Shown: piece after piece, positions 7,858-16,481 of the stretch | Position numbering within the stretch: the first letter of the stretch is position 1 | Layout: every line of letters begins with the position of its first letter | Source: a virus | Length of the DNA: 38,902 nt | Direction: 5' to 3' (one strand) | IMG/VR virus record: IMGVR_UViG_3300048597_000286 | Coordinates: 1-38,902 of that record | Made by a program: the position numbers and the translations under genes | The notes under the pieces: generated by a model | What the model was told of the DNA's origin: nothing | Databases searched by the model: none | The model's input: the letters and a program-made list of their open reading frames with translations, nothing else

Positions 7858-8312
7858 CAGGCGGCCCTCAGCGCGTCGCGGCCCGGTTCGGGCGTGACGG
7901 GCGCATACCAGCGCGTCTGGAACCTGAGCTGGACGAGCTCGGCCAGCGGCGAAACGATGACTCCGCTGCCCTCAAGGGCATGCAGGACCACGCCGCCGTC
8001 GAAGGCGAGATAGACGCCGACATGATGCGGCGTCTCGGCACGCGTCATGGCCGCGATCGCGCCATGGACGGGCTGGGCCGAGGCCGCGAAGCGCCGCCGC
8101 ACTTCTGACGCCGCGAGGTGGGGCATCAGCTGGTCGAGCGGCGCGAAGGGCAGATCGATCCCGAAGCCGGCGCGCAGGACGTGCCAGGCGAGGCCCCAGC
8201 ATGACCAGGCATGCGGCCCTCGCGCACCCTCCTCGTAAGGCTGACCGACCAGGCTGTTGACCAGCGCGATCAGGTCGCCGTCCGCCAAGAGCTGCACCGG
8301 GCCGGGCTTCAT
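7857..8312 (-). CDS. NlpC/P60 family tail peptidase
   Basis: The 151-residue protein is a tail-assembly or tail-tip cysteine peptidase of the NlpC/P60 type, which opens peptidoglycan during DNA entry and occurs in the lambda K position. The catalytic Cys38 is in SCWGLAWHV, the catalytic His97 in HHVGVYL, and a third polar residue is probably His111. Length fits the single-domain phage versions. The ATG at 8312 overlaps the upstream stop by 4 bp (ATGA). It sits directly before the tip protein, as in many siphovirus tail operons. Confidence 0.85.
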   Translation of the reverse strand: MKPGPVQLLADGDLIALVNSLVGQPYEEGARGPHAWSCWGLAWHVLRAGFGIDLPFAPLDQLMPHLAASEVRRRFAASAQPVHGAIAAMTRAETPHHVGVYLAFDGGVVLHALEGSGVIVSPLAELVQLRFQTRWYAPVTPEPGRDALRAA

Positions 8313-8866
8313 TGCGCCAGCCCCCGGAAGCGCGCCGCCGTATAGGTCAGGCGCGGAAAGACTGCATTGACCAGGTCGTAGAACCCGAGCGTCGCCGTCG
8401 CCCGCGCGCCGGTGATCAGCAGGCGCCGCGCCGTCAGGCCGGTGATGGTGAAGGACGGCCCGATGGCGGCCCGGCTCTTGACGAACTCGCGATAGGTGCA
8501 CGCGATCGGCTCCAGCGGATCGGTTGCGTCGTTCGCCTGGTCGAGCCAGGGCATCAGCGTCCGGGCCGCGTTGTCGATCGACACCTCCGCCTCGGCCGCG
8601 CCGGAAAACCCCTGCTCGGGCAGCTTGGTCTCGACGGCGACCCCGGTGAAGGTCACGATCTGGCCGCCTTGCATCGGCGCCCCGGCTTCGAGGCGCGCCT
8701 GGAAATCCTCGCCATTCGCCGCGACCCGCGCCGCGATGTTGACGTTTGCTTCGTCGCGGAAGGCGCTGTGCCGGAACTCCAGCGTGCCGATCACCGGATC
8801 GTCGGATGGCGCGGACGCATAGGCCTCCGCGATCCAGCTGTCGAAGAGATCGTCGGGCAGCGGCAT
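8309..8866 (-). CDS. Minor tail protein, DUF1833-like
   Basis: The 185-residue protein starts MPLPDDLFDSWIAEAYASAP and contains the stretch FRHSAFRDEANVNIAARV, resembling DUF1833/lambda L-type minor tail proteins of the tail-tip region. It lies between the M-like minor tail gene and NlpC/P60, the expected M-L-K order of siphovirus tails. The start overlaps the upstream stop by one base (TGATG). Role: part of the baseplate/tip hub to which the tip protein attaches; this is inferred mainly from gene order. Confidence 0.7.
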   Translation of the reverse strand: MPLPDDLFDSWIAEAYASAPSDDPVIGTLEFRHSAFRDEANVNIAARVAANGEDFQARLEAGAPMQGGQIVTFTGVAVETKLPEQGFSGAAEAEVSIDNAARTLMPWLDQANDATDPLEPIACTYREFVKSRAAIGPSFTITGLTARRLLITGARATATLGFYDLVNAVFPRLTYTAARFRGLAQ

Positions 8867-9279
8867 CAGAAGACCCCGGGCCAGCGGGCCTGCGCGGCGG
8901 CAAGGCTCATGACGGGATCGGTTTCGAGCTGCAGGCGGAACGAGAGCCGCCAGCCATTGCCGGCGCGCGCCGGCTCGTCGAAGCGCAGGATCTTGGCGGG
9001 CAGCGTGACATAGGCTTCGCCCGTCCAGACCGGCAGGTCGAAGACGCGCGCGCCGTCGTCGATCTTGTGCTTGCGCCAGGCGAGGAACCCGGCCGCCTGC
9101 GCATTGGTGACGATCAGCGCGATCTCGTATTGCCAATTGCCGCTGGTGAAGCGCCGGCGCACGCGGCTGTTCCCGCCATCCATCTCGGTGGCTTGCGTCG
9201 TCTTCGGGGGGCCAAGACGCAGGCTCTCGTTGAGCGGCCAGGGATCGAGGATCGCCGACGGCCATTGCGGATTGGGCAT
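8866..9279 (-). CDS. Minor tail protein (distal tail / lambda M-like position)
   Basis: The 137-residue protein has a beta-rich pattern (RRRFTSGNWQYEIALIV, then FDLPVWTGEAYVTLPAKILRF) similar to short distal tail proteins that cap the tape measure. It begins directly at the tape-measure stop (one-base overlap) and is followed by the DUF1833 protein. Function is assigned from this order and the general composition rather than a diagnostic motif. Confidence 0.65.
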   Translation of the reverse strand: MPNPQWPSAILDPWPLNESLRLGPPKTTQATEMDGGNSRVRRRFTSGNWQYEIALIVTNAQAAGFLAWRKHKIDDGARVFDLPVWTGEAYVTLPAKILRFDEPARAGNGWRLSFRLQLETDPVMSLAAAQARWPGVF

Positions 9280-11810
9280 CAGCCGGCTCTCCGCGTCAGC
9301 TGATAGGTCTGCTCGAGCTGCTGGAAGATGGCGCTCGTGCCCTGGCGGCCCCGCGCCGCGATGCCGCTCTCCATCTCGTCGATAAAGACTGAGATATCGA
9401 GACCGCTTTCGGTCTCGCGGGCCTCAGTCCGGGCGCGGCCGCCGCCCTCGGTGACGATGCGCACCTTGATCTCGCCGAAGCCGCCGCCCATGCCGCCCAG
9501 CGCCGCCGCCGGGATCATGATCGGCCGCGAGGCGACGGCCGAGATCAGCGCGGACGCGTTGTCCATCTGCTTGGGCGTGAACACGCCCTCGCCGCGCTGC
9601 AGGATCGCGGGCACTTCGTCGCTCGCCAGCAGCGCGCCCTGGTGGAAGCGCGGCGCATCGGCCCAGACGCCGGCGGGCAGTGTGCGCGAAGTGCCGCCCT
9701 CGATCCCGGCCAGCATGCCGGTATGGCCGACGCGGCCGGAGAACATGCCCCAGCCCTGACTGCCCCAGGCTTGGCCTGCCGACGTCAGTCCAAACGCGGA
9801 CCCGAGCAGATCGAGACCCCAGCCGATGGCGCTGTCGATCGGCCCTTGCAGGAACTTGGCGTAGGCCATGCGCGCCAGCGCTTCGAGGAAGATGTCGACC
9901 AGGCTGTCGAAATTGAACTCGCCGGACTTGACCATCCGGACGAAGGCGTCCTCGGCCGCGTCGCTCGCCCGGTTGAACGCGTCTTCGGCGATCGAGGCGT
10001 AGTCGCCCGCGGCTTCCCTGGCGTCCGCCATCGCGCGCGCGACGCCGTCGGCCCAATTCTTCGAGGCACGCAGATTGGCCTCGTAGGCGTCGGCCTGCAT
10101 CTGCGCGAAGATGATTTCGACGTCGCCCTTGAACTGGGCGTAGCCCTGCTTGGTCGCGTCGAGCCCTTCGAGCGCCTTGGCGCGCCAGGCGTCCGCCGCA
10201 GCCATGGCCTGCGTGTAGGGGTCCGTTAGCGCCATCGCCTTGGCCGCGATATCGGCGCGCGCGCGCTCGTCCTCCGCGTCGCGTTTCTCGGCCAGGCGCT
10301 GCTGCTCCTTGGCCGCGCGCTCCGCCTCGCGGATCTGCTTGTCGGCGATGCGTTGCGCGGCATCGGCCTCTTTCTGCTCGCGCTCGGCGATCTGCCGGTC
10401 GAGGCCCTCGAGGGCGCGGCGTGCCTGGTCCTTCTCGTACTTCTCCGAGGCCGGATCGTTCAGCACCGTCTGGATCAGCTTGCGCTGATTGGCCTCGTCC
10501 TCGGACCGGGCGGCATCCGGGTTCAGGCGGCGCGCGAGATCGCTGACCTGCTGGCCGCGCCTTGCGGCCTCGCGGCGCGCGCCCGCGAACCCCGCCGCAG
10601 CCTCCTGCTGGCGCATGGCGGTTTCGAGAGCGCGGATCTGTGCATCGAGCTCAGCAGCGCGCTCGTTATCGACACCGGCGCCGCCGATCATATCAAGGAA
10701 CATCGCGCCGATGGCCGACCCGCCAGCGCCGCGGATCCGCTCGGCGTCAGACCCGACGCCGGCGCGCTCGGCGCGCAGAGTAACAAGCTGTTGCGCCAGA
10801 TCGGGGCCGGTAAGCGCGCGGTCGATCGCCCGGCCCATCGCGTTCCAGGCATTCGAGGCCGCGATCTCCAAGGAGTTCCACACGAGCACGAGGCCCGACG
10901 CCTTTTCGGCCATGCCGTCGAACGACGCTTTGACGATCTCCGCGGCGGCGGCTTGCGCCCCTGCCTGGTCGCCCTGCGCGACCATCGTTTCGATGAGTTT
11001 CACCTGCTCGGCATCGGCGATGCCGAACGCCTCGGCCAGATCGCGAATGCCCTTGTCGGGTTTCGCGATTTTGGCGGCGAGGTCTTCCATCGCCGCGCTC
11101 AAATCCTGCCCCGTGGCGGCGGCATAGTCGCGGACGCTCGCGCCCATGGACGAAAGCGCGGCTTGCGAGCTGCCGCCCGCGCGCGTGAAGGCGGTCACGA
11201 TGTCGTTCGCGGAACGCTCCGAGACCTCGCCCGAGGACGCGATCTGCCCCGCCAGCGCCTGGGCCGCGCCGCCGGTCAGACCCATGCGGTTGCCCGTGGC
11301 GGCGAGCGCGATCTCGACCTGGCGCGCCGAGGCGCCATAGCTTTCATAGGCCGCGACGCCGAGCGCGGCCGCCGCGACGGTGCCGAGGATCGCGCCGCCC
11401 GCGAGACCGACCGCTCCGCCCAGCGCGCGCATCGCCTGGACCGGACCGCCGAACGCGTCCGAGAGCTGCGGCCCCTGCTGCATCAGGATCGTGATCGGCG
11501 AGATGCCGGACGACAGCGAGGCGACGACGTCGTTCGCCGTGTAGTTCAGCGCCTGCAGCTGGTTGCGCGTCATGCCGGCTTGCGCGCCGGCTCGGGCGAG
11601 CTGCGCGGCCGCGCCGGAGGCTGCCGTACCCGCCGCGGCCATGCCCCGCGCCGCCGCGCCCGTGGTCTGCTCGACCGCTCGGGCTTCCTTCGCGACGCCG
11701 GTCTCGGCCGCCTCGATCTGCTTCAGCTCGGCCGAGACCGCCTTGGCCTGGGCGATCAGCTGCTGGGCGTTCGCCCGGAACTCGGCCGAGACGGTGAACT
11801 GCCGGCTCAT
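9279..11810 (-). CDS. Tail length tape measure protein
   Basis: The 843-residue protein is largely alpha-helical, rich in Ala, Gln and Arg, with coiled-coil stretches at about 380-540. The N-terminal region has the lambda-type tape-measure signature NYTANDVVASLSSGISPITI (about residues 91-110) and a hydrophobic stretch at about 133-155 that may insert in the host membrane on DNA entry. Its length predicts a siphovirus tail of roughly 120 nm if the usual 1.5 Å per residue applies. The start overlaps the stop of the frameshifted chaperone by 4 bp, as expected for the G/GT-H arrangement. Confidence 0.92.
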   Translation of the reverse strand: MSRQFTVSAEFRANAQQLIAQAKAVSAELKQIEAAETGVAKEARAVEQTTGAAARGMAAAGTAASGAAAQLARAGAQAGMTRNQLQALNYTANDVVASLSSGISPITILMQQGPQLSDAFGGPVQAMRALGGAVGLAGGAILGTVAAAALGVAAYESYGASARQVEIALAATGNRMGLTGGAAQALAGQIASSGEVSERSANDIVTAFTRAGGSSQAALSSMGASVRDYAAATGQDLSAAMEDLAAKIAKPDKGIRDLAEAFGIADAEQVKLIETMVAQGDQAGAQAAAAEIVKASFDGMAEKASGLVLVWNSLEIAASNAWNAMGRAIDRALTGPDLAQQLVTLRAERAGVGSDAERIRGAGGSAIGAMFLDMIGGAGVDNERAAELDAQIRALETAMRQQEAAAGFAGARREAARRGQQVSDLARRLNPDAARSEDEANQRKLIQTVLNDPASEKYEKDQARRALEGLDRQIAEREQKEADAAQRIADKQIREAERAAKEQQRLAEKRDAEDERARADIAAKAMALTDPYTQAMAAADAWRAKALEGLDATKQGYAQFKGDVEIIFAQMQADAYEANLRASKNWADGVARAMADAREAAGDYASIAEDAFNRASDAAEDAFVRMVKSGEFNFDSLVDIFLEALARMAYAKFLQGPIDSAIGWGLDLLGSAFGLTSAGQAWGSQGWGMFSGRVGHTGMLAGIEGGTSRTLPAGVWADAPRFHQGALLASDEVPAILQRGEGVFTPKQMDNASALISAVASRPIMIPAAALGGMGGGFGEIKVRIVTEGGGRARTEARETESGLDISVFIDEMESGIAARGRQGTSAIFQQLEQTYQLTRRAG

Positions 11811-12205
11811 GGCGCGCGCAGCCTGGCGGCCGCCTCCTCATCCATCAGGCGCAGCGCCTCGCGCTCGATGACCTGAAGGCCCTTGAAGGCGCGGCTGAGG
11901 CGCCCCTTGGCGAGGCCCAAAGCCGCAGCGCAGGCGGGCAGCGCGGCATAGTCGAGGCCGGTGCGCACGGCCATGACCGCCTTGAGGCCCGACAGCGCGA
12001 CCTGACGCCATTGCGTCGACATGGCCAGAAAGAGTGTCACCGCGTCCCCGTTCTCCGGCTCGATCTCGATCTCCGCCGGCGGCTCCTCCGCCAGCAGCGC
12101 CGCCGCGATCTCGTCAGGCGCGCCGGCCTCGGCCAGCTGGCGGGCGAGCGCGCCGTCCTCCGCTCCGCCGCGCGCCCCTGCCCAGGCCCGCGCGGCGGCG
12201 ATCAG
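11807..12205 (-). CDS. DUF1799-type extension of the tail chaperone, reached by -1 frameshift
   Basis: This frame has 132 codons and no good start of its own at the 5' end; it opens immediately where the chaperone frame reaches its A-run. The encoded segment includes QWRQVALSGLKAVMAVRTG and LDYAALPACAAALGL, matching DUF1799 proteins, which occupy the T position of siphovirus tail chaperones. Decoding the upstream frame through A-AAA-AAC and slipping by -1 gives a fusion of about 253 residues (121 + 132). The T part is thought to recruit the tube protein to the tape measure. A separate internal GTG start at 12040 is possible but not needed. Confidence 0.8.
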   Translation of the reverse strand: MIAAARAWAGARGGAEDGALARQLAEAGAPDEIAAALLAEEPPAEIEIEPENGDAVTLFLAMSTQWRQVALSGLKAVMAVRTGLDYAALPACAAALGLAKGRLSRAFKGLQVIEREALRLMDEEAAARLRAP

Positions 12206-12567
12206 TTTTTTTCAAGGCGCCCCGACTGCATGGCGAAGAACGCCTCGACGAGCCCCGCGCGGACATGCGGATCGTGGATCAGCTCTTCCTTGAGCGCCTC
12301 GTCGAACACGACGATTGCGCCGTCCTCGCCCGTCAGCGCCGCGCCTTTGAGCGCGCGGCGCAGGATCGCGCGGGTGAAGCTGCCGGGATCGCTGCCCTTG
12401 GCTTGCGCGGCCTCGCGCATCGCGGCGATCTCGTCGTCGGTAAGAACCTCGAAACGTGCGTCGAAGGTCTGCGCCTCGAACGCGCCATGGTCCCTGGGCA
12501 CCTGAACGGTGACCGGCCAGGTGACGATGCGGGGCTGGCCTTTGCGGGCGAAAACGAACTTGGGCAT
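12202..12567 (-). CDS. Tail assembly chaperone (G-like product)
   Basis: The 121-residue protein ends RLEKN-stop just after a run of seven A's. Position between the tail tube and tape measure genes, size, and the frameshift into a DUF1799 frame identify it as the G-type tail chaperone, which coats the tape measure during tail assembly and is absent from the finished tail. The N-terminal strands (VTWPVTVQVP) followed by helical segments fit the family. The start is 7 nt after the tube protein stop. Confidence 0.8.
   Translation of the reverse strand: MPKFVFARKGQPRIVTWPVTVQVPRDHGAFEAQTFDARFEVLTDDEIAAMREAAQAKGSDPGSFTRAILRRALKGAALTGEDGAIVVFDEALKEELIHDPHVRAGLVEAFFAMQSGRLEKN
12205..12211 (-). other. 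Slippery heptamer A-AAA-AAC for -1 programmed frameshifting
   Basis: In the zero frame the codons are GAA AAA AAC TGA; the heptamer A AAA AAC has the canonical X-XXY-YYZ form. It lies directly before the zero-frame stop and opens the DUF1799 frame on a -1 shift. The sequence downstream is very GC-rich and could form the stimulating structure. Confidence 0.85.
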
Positions 12568-12574
12568 GGCGGCC

Positions 12575-13510
12575 TCAGCTGAACGTCAGAGCGAGATCGG
12601 CGGCGGTCGCATGCGGGCGCGGCACGATCCCGAAATTCACGAGCCGCCGGCCCTGGCTCTCGCCATAAGTGGGGGTGACCACCTGGCAGACCGGCGCCTG
12701 GACGACGCAGGTCAGGCCGGCCGTGTTTCCGTGCTGCAAGAAGAGCGCGGTCGGATCGCCCAGTGCGGCGAGCGCGGGCACGTTGAGCGTCGCGGCGGAC
12801 GTCATGCCGATCGACAGCTCGCCGCGGGACGTGCGGTCCGTCTGGTAGACGCCTAGATAGCCGGGCCGGTTGCGGAACTCGATCTGCGCGCCCAACGACA
12901 TCGAGAAACGTTCGAGCTCGTAGAGCGTTCCGCCGAAGTCGAGATTGGTGGTCGTGTTGGCGACGACGAAGGGCGGACGGAACGCCGTGAAGACGTTGCC
13001 GCCGGGCAGGACCGTGTCGGTCGGCGCGGCATAGAGTCCCTTGCCCTCGAAGCGCAGCGTCGGCGCCTGTCCGGCCTGGCCCTCAAGCGCCCAGGTACCG
13101 CGCCAGCCGCGCACGATCTGGCGCACGTCGCCCTGCCAGCCATAGATCGTGACGCTTTCGTCCGGCACCATGGCCGGAACGTAGGAGACGGAGGAGCCGG
13201 CCGTGATCGTCTCGGCCATGCCGCAGGCGCGCAGGATGGGGCCGAAGGCCGGCGGCGTGCCGGCCGTGCCGGACCCTTGCAGCTCGACCGAGAAACTCAC
13301 GCTCACATGGGCGCCGAACGGAAGATGCCGCTCTTTGGCGGTGTCGGTGCGCACGACCGGACGCTCAACGACCTGCTGCTCAAGCGGCACGATGTTGAGA
13401 GGCCCGGTGTAGTAGATCGCGTTCGCGGCGGCTGTCGGCGCGCTGTCGACGCCGTAGCCGCCACCTTCGAGCTTGGCATGCATCAGATGCCGGCGTGTGA
13501 GACCGCTCAT
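12575..13510 (-). CDS. Tail tube protein
   Basis: The 311-residue, beta-strand-rich protein (LTRRHLMHAKLEGGGYGVDS at the N-terminus, later VSFSVELQGSG and LRFEGKGLY) has the pattern of phage tail tube proteins found in Mu-like siphoviruses. It lies directly before the tail assembly chaperone. It would form stacked hexameric rings around the tape measure. There is no sheath gene next to it, supporting a non-contractile tail. It overlaps the upstream small gene by 4 bp. Confidence 0.8.
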   Translation of the reverse strand: MSGLTRRHLMHAKLEGGGYGVDSAPTAAANAIYYTGPLNIVPLEQQVVERPVVRTDTAKERHLPFGAHVSVSFSVELQGSGTAGTPPAFGPILRACGMAETITAGSSVSYVPAMVPDESVTIYGWQGDVRQIVRGWRGTWALEGQAGQAPTLRFEGKGLYAAPTDTVLPGGNVFTAFRPPFVVANTTTNLDFGGTLYELERFSMSLGAQIEFRNRPGYLGVYQTDRTSRGELSIGMTSAATLNVPALAALGDPTALFLQHGNTAGLTCVVQAPVCQVVTPTYGESQGRRLVNFGIVPRPHATAADLALTFS

Positions 13511-13770
13511 GGCGTCTCTCCTTCAGGGGCGGTGGTTGCTTCAGGCCTGACCGACTCGGCCTGGGCCGATAGCTCGGCCTCCTTCAGCGCGGCGATCTGT
13601 TCGGCATTGAGCGGCGCAGGCTTGCCGGTCTTCGGGTCCGGCGCGACCGAATAGGTCAGCGCGCGTTCGCCGGTCAGCACGACTGGCTCACCGTCGACGA
13701 CGACGATGCGCCCGCCTTGCGCTGGGGGCGGCAAAGGCGGCTGTTTCAGCGGTGGCGGGGATTGCGTCAT
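13507..13770 (-). CDS. Small proline-rich phage protein of unknown function
   Basis: The 87-residue protein has a Pro-rich N-terminus (about residues 5-17), a central segment with VVVDGEPVVLTGERALTYS, and an acidic, Ala/Glu-rich tail. No family is recognised. It is translationally coupled at both ends (4-bp overlaps) between the tail terminator candidate and the tail tube gene, so it is probably a minor structural or assembly factor of the head-tail joint or tail. The ATG at 13770 gives the compact frame; longer upstream frames run antisense-like through the neighbouring gene. Confidence 0.6.
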   Translation of the reverse strand: MTQSPPPLKQPPLPPPAQGGRIVVVDGEPVVLTGERALTYSVAPDPKTGKPAPLNAEQIAALKEAELSAQAESVRPEATTAPEGETP

Positions 13771-14231
13771 GGATCGATCCTCAGAAAGTGCGGGAACGAG
13801 AACACCGCCTGGCACAGCATCGTCTTGCGTGCGGTATCGGCGACGGCGAGACTGGCCGAGACGTAACTGACGCCCTCGCGCGGGGCGGGGTCCGACAGCG
13901 GGTGGACCCAGCCGCAGAGCCGCTCCAGCAGAGCACGTCGCGTCGTATCCCAGGCATCCGACCAGTTGGCGGCCGTGGCGCCGGTGTTCGTGTAGCCGCA
14001 GACGATCGCCACTCTGGTCGTGATCAGCTGATGGTGGACATGCGAGCCTGCGGACTGCGGCCCCGCCTGGTCGCCCAGCCAGACGGCGAACGCGACCGCA
14101 TGCTGGATCTGGTCTGCGGCGGAGACGAGATCGCCGGCGCTCCGTGCGTCGCGCAGGCCCAGGGCGGCCAGACCGCCCAGGGCCGCGTTCTCCAGACGGT
14201 CGATGACGGGCCTGACGACGAGCGCGGTCAT
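13767..14231 (-). CDS. Mu gp37-like tail terminator candidate
   Basis: The 154-residue protein starts VVRPVIDRLENAALGGL and contains a VAIVCGYTNTG segment, consistent with the gp37-like family found after the virion morphogenesis protein in Mu-type phages. Proteins at this position cap the growing tail tube and set tail completion. It overlaps both neighbours by 4 bp. Assignment depends on gene order as well as sequence impression. Confidence 0.6.
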   Translation of the reverse strand: MTALVVRPVIDRLENAALGGLAALGLRDARSAGDLVSAADQIQHAVAFAVWLGDQAGPQSAGSHVHHQLITTRVAIVCGYTNTGATAANWSDAWDTTRRALLERLCGWVHPLSDPAPREGVSYVSASLAVADTARKTMLCQAVFSFPHFLRIDP

Positions 14232-14737
14232 GGGCTCGCGCTCTCCCCGCCAGCCGCCATCTCAAGATGCAGCTGCGATAGGTCCTCAAGCGTCGCGATA
14301 TCTCCGGCGTCGATACCCAGAAAGGGACGCGCCGGCAGATTGATCACCAGGCCCGCGTCGAAGTCGCCGTACAGCGTCTCGATCACGCGCCGGCGGCGCG
14401 GCTGCTCGATCGATGCGCCGAACTGATGCGCGGCGGCATAGATGACATTCGTGCCCCATTCGGCGGACACATCGTCTGAAACCGCCGTGATCGAGCCCTT
14501 GAGGCGGCCTTTATCGACCAGCGTGAGACCGCCTTCCCGGACGGCGCGGCGCGACGGGATCCATGCAACCCCGCCAGGACCGAGCCCGGTCTCGAAGCGC
14601 TCGACCGTGGCGGAGACCATGGCCTCGCCGGCTGCGCGCATGAGGCCGCTCATGTCGCTGCCGAAAGCGGATGCGCCGTCGACGGCCGCGCGCAGCCCGC
14701 CATCGTCGACCGACAGGGTGATCGCGACGCCGGCCAT
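14228..14737 (-). CDS. Phage virion morphogenesis protein (Mu gpG/gp31-like)
   Basis: The 169-residue protein has the family pattern with an N-terminal ITLSVDDGGLRAAVDG, the segment RFETGLGPGGVAWIPSRRAV, then LKGSITAVSD and the conserved ARPFLGI motif near the C-terminus. The family works in tail completion and head-tail joining (Mu gpG, P2 gpS). In Mu, gene G follows F directly; here it sits about 3.4 kb further on, after the capsid and DUF1320 genes, showing module shuffling. It starts one base into the DUF1320 stop. Confidence 0.85.
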   Translation of the reverse strand: MAGVAITLSVDDGGLRAAVDGASAFGSDMSGLMRAAGEAMVSATVERFETGLGPGGVAWIPSRRAVREGGLTLVDKGRLKGSITAVSDDVSAEWGTNVIYAAAHQFGASIEQPRRRRVIETLYGDFDAGLVINLPARPFLGIDAGDIATLEDLSQLHLEMAAGGESASP

Positions 14738-15162
14738 CAGTAACCGCTCAGGTTGTCGGCGCCGAACTGGGGATCGTCGCGCTCTGCCTTCGGTGCGCCG
14801 CCGGGCACGGCGCCAGCCGAGCCCGCCGGTGCGGCGCCGGTCAGGACCGCGTCACCGGCGGCGAGCGCCTTGAGCTGTGCCAGAGCGCCCTTGTAGTCGT
14901 CGCGCACGCGCTCGCTCGCTGCGTCCTCGTTGAGGCGGTAGCGGGCGATCTGGCAGGCGATGTCGGTCAGGAGCGCCGGAACCGGCGTGACCGGCACCGC
15001 GTAACGGGCCGAGAGCCAGCTCTCGATCAAGGCGTCCGCATCGGCCAGCGCGCGGGTGACGACGGCGGCGTCGATGACCGCGCCGCTGACCCGGTCGGTC
15101 GCGAGCGCGATCTCCTTCTCGCCGTAGCGCGTCGTCAGATCGGCCTGGCTGGCGTAAGGCAT
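14737..15162 (-). CDS. Mu gp36-like head-tail connector (DUF1320)
   Basis: The 141-residue protein starts MPYASQADLTTRYGEKEIA, the DUF1320 hallmark, followed by LADADALIESWLSARYAVP and LLTDIACQIARYRL. DUF1320 proteins are connector components placed between capsid and tail genes. The start at 15162 is chosen because family members begin at this MPYAS-type sequence; a longer frame adds only Pro/Ser-rich residues. A Gly/Pro/Ala-rich tail of about 35 residues follows the core. Confidence 0.88.
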   Translation of the reverse strand: MPYASQADLTTRYGEKEIALATDRVSGAVIDAAVVTRALADADALIESWLSARYAVPVTPVPALLTDIACQIARYRLNEDAASERVRDDYKGALAQLKALAAGDAVLTGAAPAGSAGAVPGGAPKAERDDPQFGADNLSGY

Positions 15163-15190
15163 CGCCCGAGCGCTCCGGTCAGGATCAGGT

Positions 15191-15376
15191 TCAGGCTGCG
15201 GGTTCGGCGGCTGCGGCGACCGGCTTGGCGTCAAGCACGCCGGCGTCGATCAGCGGCGCCGCCGTCTCGGCGTCGATGTCGATGAGCGCGCCCGCCTCGA
15301 CGGTCTCGCCGTCATGCATGATGCGCGACAGGACCTTGTAGCCCTTCGCGGTTTCGGTCTTCTTGGCCTTGGCCAT
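15191..15376 (-). CDS. Small phage protein between capsid and connector
   Basis: The 61-residue protein has a basic N-terminus, a core (YKVLSRIMHDGETVEAGALI then APLIDAGVL) and an Ala/Pro tail. Short proteins of this kind, with a Tyr-x-Val-hydrophobic strand and a Leu-Ile-Asp-x-Gly-Val motif, are often found directly after capsid genes in tailed phages; function is unknown. A GGAGAG-type ribosome site precedes the ATG. It is separated from the capsid gene by a hairpin. Confidence 0.7.
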   Translation of the reverse strand: MAKAKKTETAKGYKVLSRIMHDGETVEAGALIDIDAETAAPLIDAGVLDAKPVAAAAEPAA

Positions 15377-15400
15377 GGTGCTCTCCTCTTCGCCTCCGGA

Positions 15401-15422
15401 GGCGGGATCCGGAGATCCCGCC
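15401..15422 (-). terminator. Intercistronic hairpin after the capsid gene
   Basis: Perfect 9-bp arms GGCGGGATC and GATCCCGCC enclose a 4-nt loop. It lies 76 bp downstream of the capsid stop and just ahead of the next ribosome-binding site. No T tract follows on the minus strand, so it may be an attenuator or mRNA-stabilising stem that lets capsid transcripts outnumber tail transcripts, rather than a full terminator. Confidence 0.5.
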
Positions 15423-15497
15423 CCCTTCGGCCTTCGCTCTCGGGGTGCATGAACGGGCGAGGCGCAGTCACGCGCTCGCGGGTTTGTTCGGCGCCGC

Positions 15498-16457
15498 TTA
15501 CGCGACCGCGTTCTGGATGAAGTAGCCGAGCGAGGGCGCGCAGATGATCTCGTCGATGGTCTCGCCCACGCGCACCCGCGTGCCGCCGCGCAGACCGATC
15601 GAGGTGTCCGGCGCGGTCATCGCGATGCGCGTCCCATAGGGCACGCTCATGCCGAAGGTGATGCCGCGCTCGCGATCGGCGAGCGGGTTCAAATAGGTGC
15701 AGCTGATATGCTTGCCCCACACGCGCGACAGCGTCGGCGCCTGCCCGGGCCGGGCGGTGTTGACCCAGGCGTCGCCGACCAGGACCTGATCGACTTCGAG
15801 GATCTCCGCGAAGCGCTTGGTCTCGACAAGGCCGCGGTCGTTGCCGGTCCCGTAGGCTGCCTTCACGACGTGCGGGTGGCGGCGCACGATCGACCAGACC
15901 TCCTGGCCTAGCGTCACAGTGTTCGCCCGGTAGCCGAGCGTCGAGACGAGGGCGGTTTCGAAGACGCCCAGAGGATCGGAGTTCACGAAGTCGTTGAACT
16001 GCGACGTGCCCGAGAGCGTGACGCGCCGGGCAGCGTCATAGGTGTTCAGGTTGAAGACGAGGTTCGCGGCGCGGATCTCGCGATCCAGCATCACGATGTC
16101 GGTGAGGAACTGGGTCGAGGCCGCGACGGGATCGTGGCCGGCGCCGCCCGAAGCCTCGCGCTGCGCCGCCGCCTGGTCGATGTCGTCCTGCGGGATCGCG
16201 TCGTCGAGACCAAAGTCCTCGGCCGTCGCGGTCTGGCGCTGCGCCTCGAAGCTCAGCTGGTTCGGCGTGCCGCGCCGGCCGACCGCGGTGTTGGGAACGG
16301 TGAACGCCTGACCCAGCGGGTAGGTGTTGTAGCCGTAGTCTTTCTTGCCCACCGGCGCCACGCGGGGCAGCACCATGTCGGCGATGAGCTTCGGATTGCG
16401 GTACGCGATCGCGACCGCGGTGAGGGTGGGATCCTGGACGAACGGGACCTGAGCCAT
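15498..16457 (-). CDS. Major capsid protein
   Basis: The 319-residue protein begins MAQVPFVQDPTLTAVAIAYR and continues with IADMVLPRVAPVGKKDYGYN, a pattern known from major capsid proteins of Mu-like and related siphoviruses; the family usually has about 300-340 residues. Position after protease and decoration protein supports it. A GGAGAATT ribosome site precedes the ATG, and the gene is followed by a strong hairpin, both fitting high expression. No cleaved propeptide is evident. It would form the icosahedral shell in an HK97-type fold (inference). Confidence 0.85.
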   Translation of the reverse strand: MAQVPFVQDPTLTAVAIAYRNPKLIADMVLPRVAPVGKKDYGYNTYPLGQAFTVPNTAVGRRGTPNQLSFEAQRQTATAEDFGLDDAIPQDDIDQAAAQREASGGAGHDPVAASTQFLTDIVMLDREIRAANLVFNLNTYDAARRVTLSGTSQFNDFVNSDPLGVFETALVSTLGYRANTVTLGQEVWSIVRRHPHVVKAAYGTGNDRGLVETKRFAEILEVDQVLVGDAWVNTARPGQAPTLSRVWGKHISCTYLNPLADRERGITFGMSVPYGTRIAMTAPDTSIGLRGGTRVRVGETIDEIICAPSLGYFIQNAVA

Positions 16458-16481
16458 GGAATTCTCCTGATGCGCCCCGCC

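Noticed and set aside
4424-8312. Invertible tail-fibre segment with a Gin-like invertase, as in Mu
   Set aside because: No recombinase gene and no inverted crossover repeats were found around the tail-tip gene.
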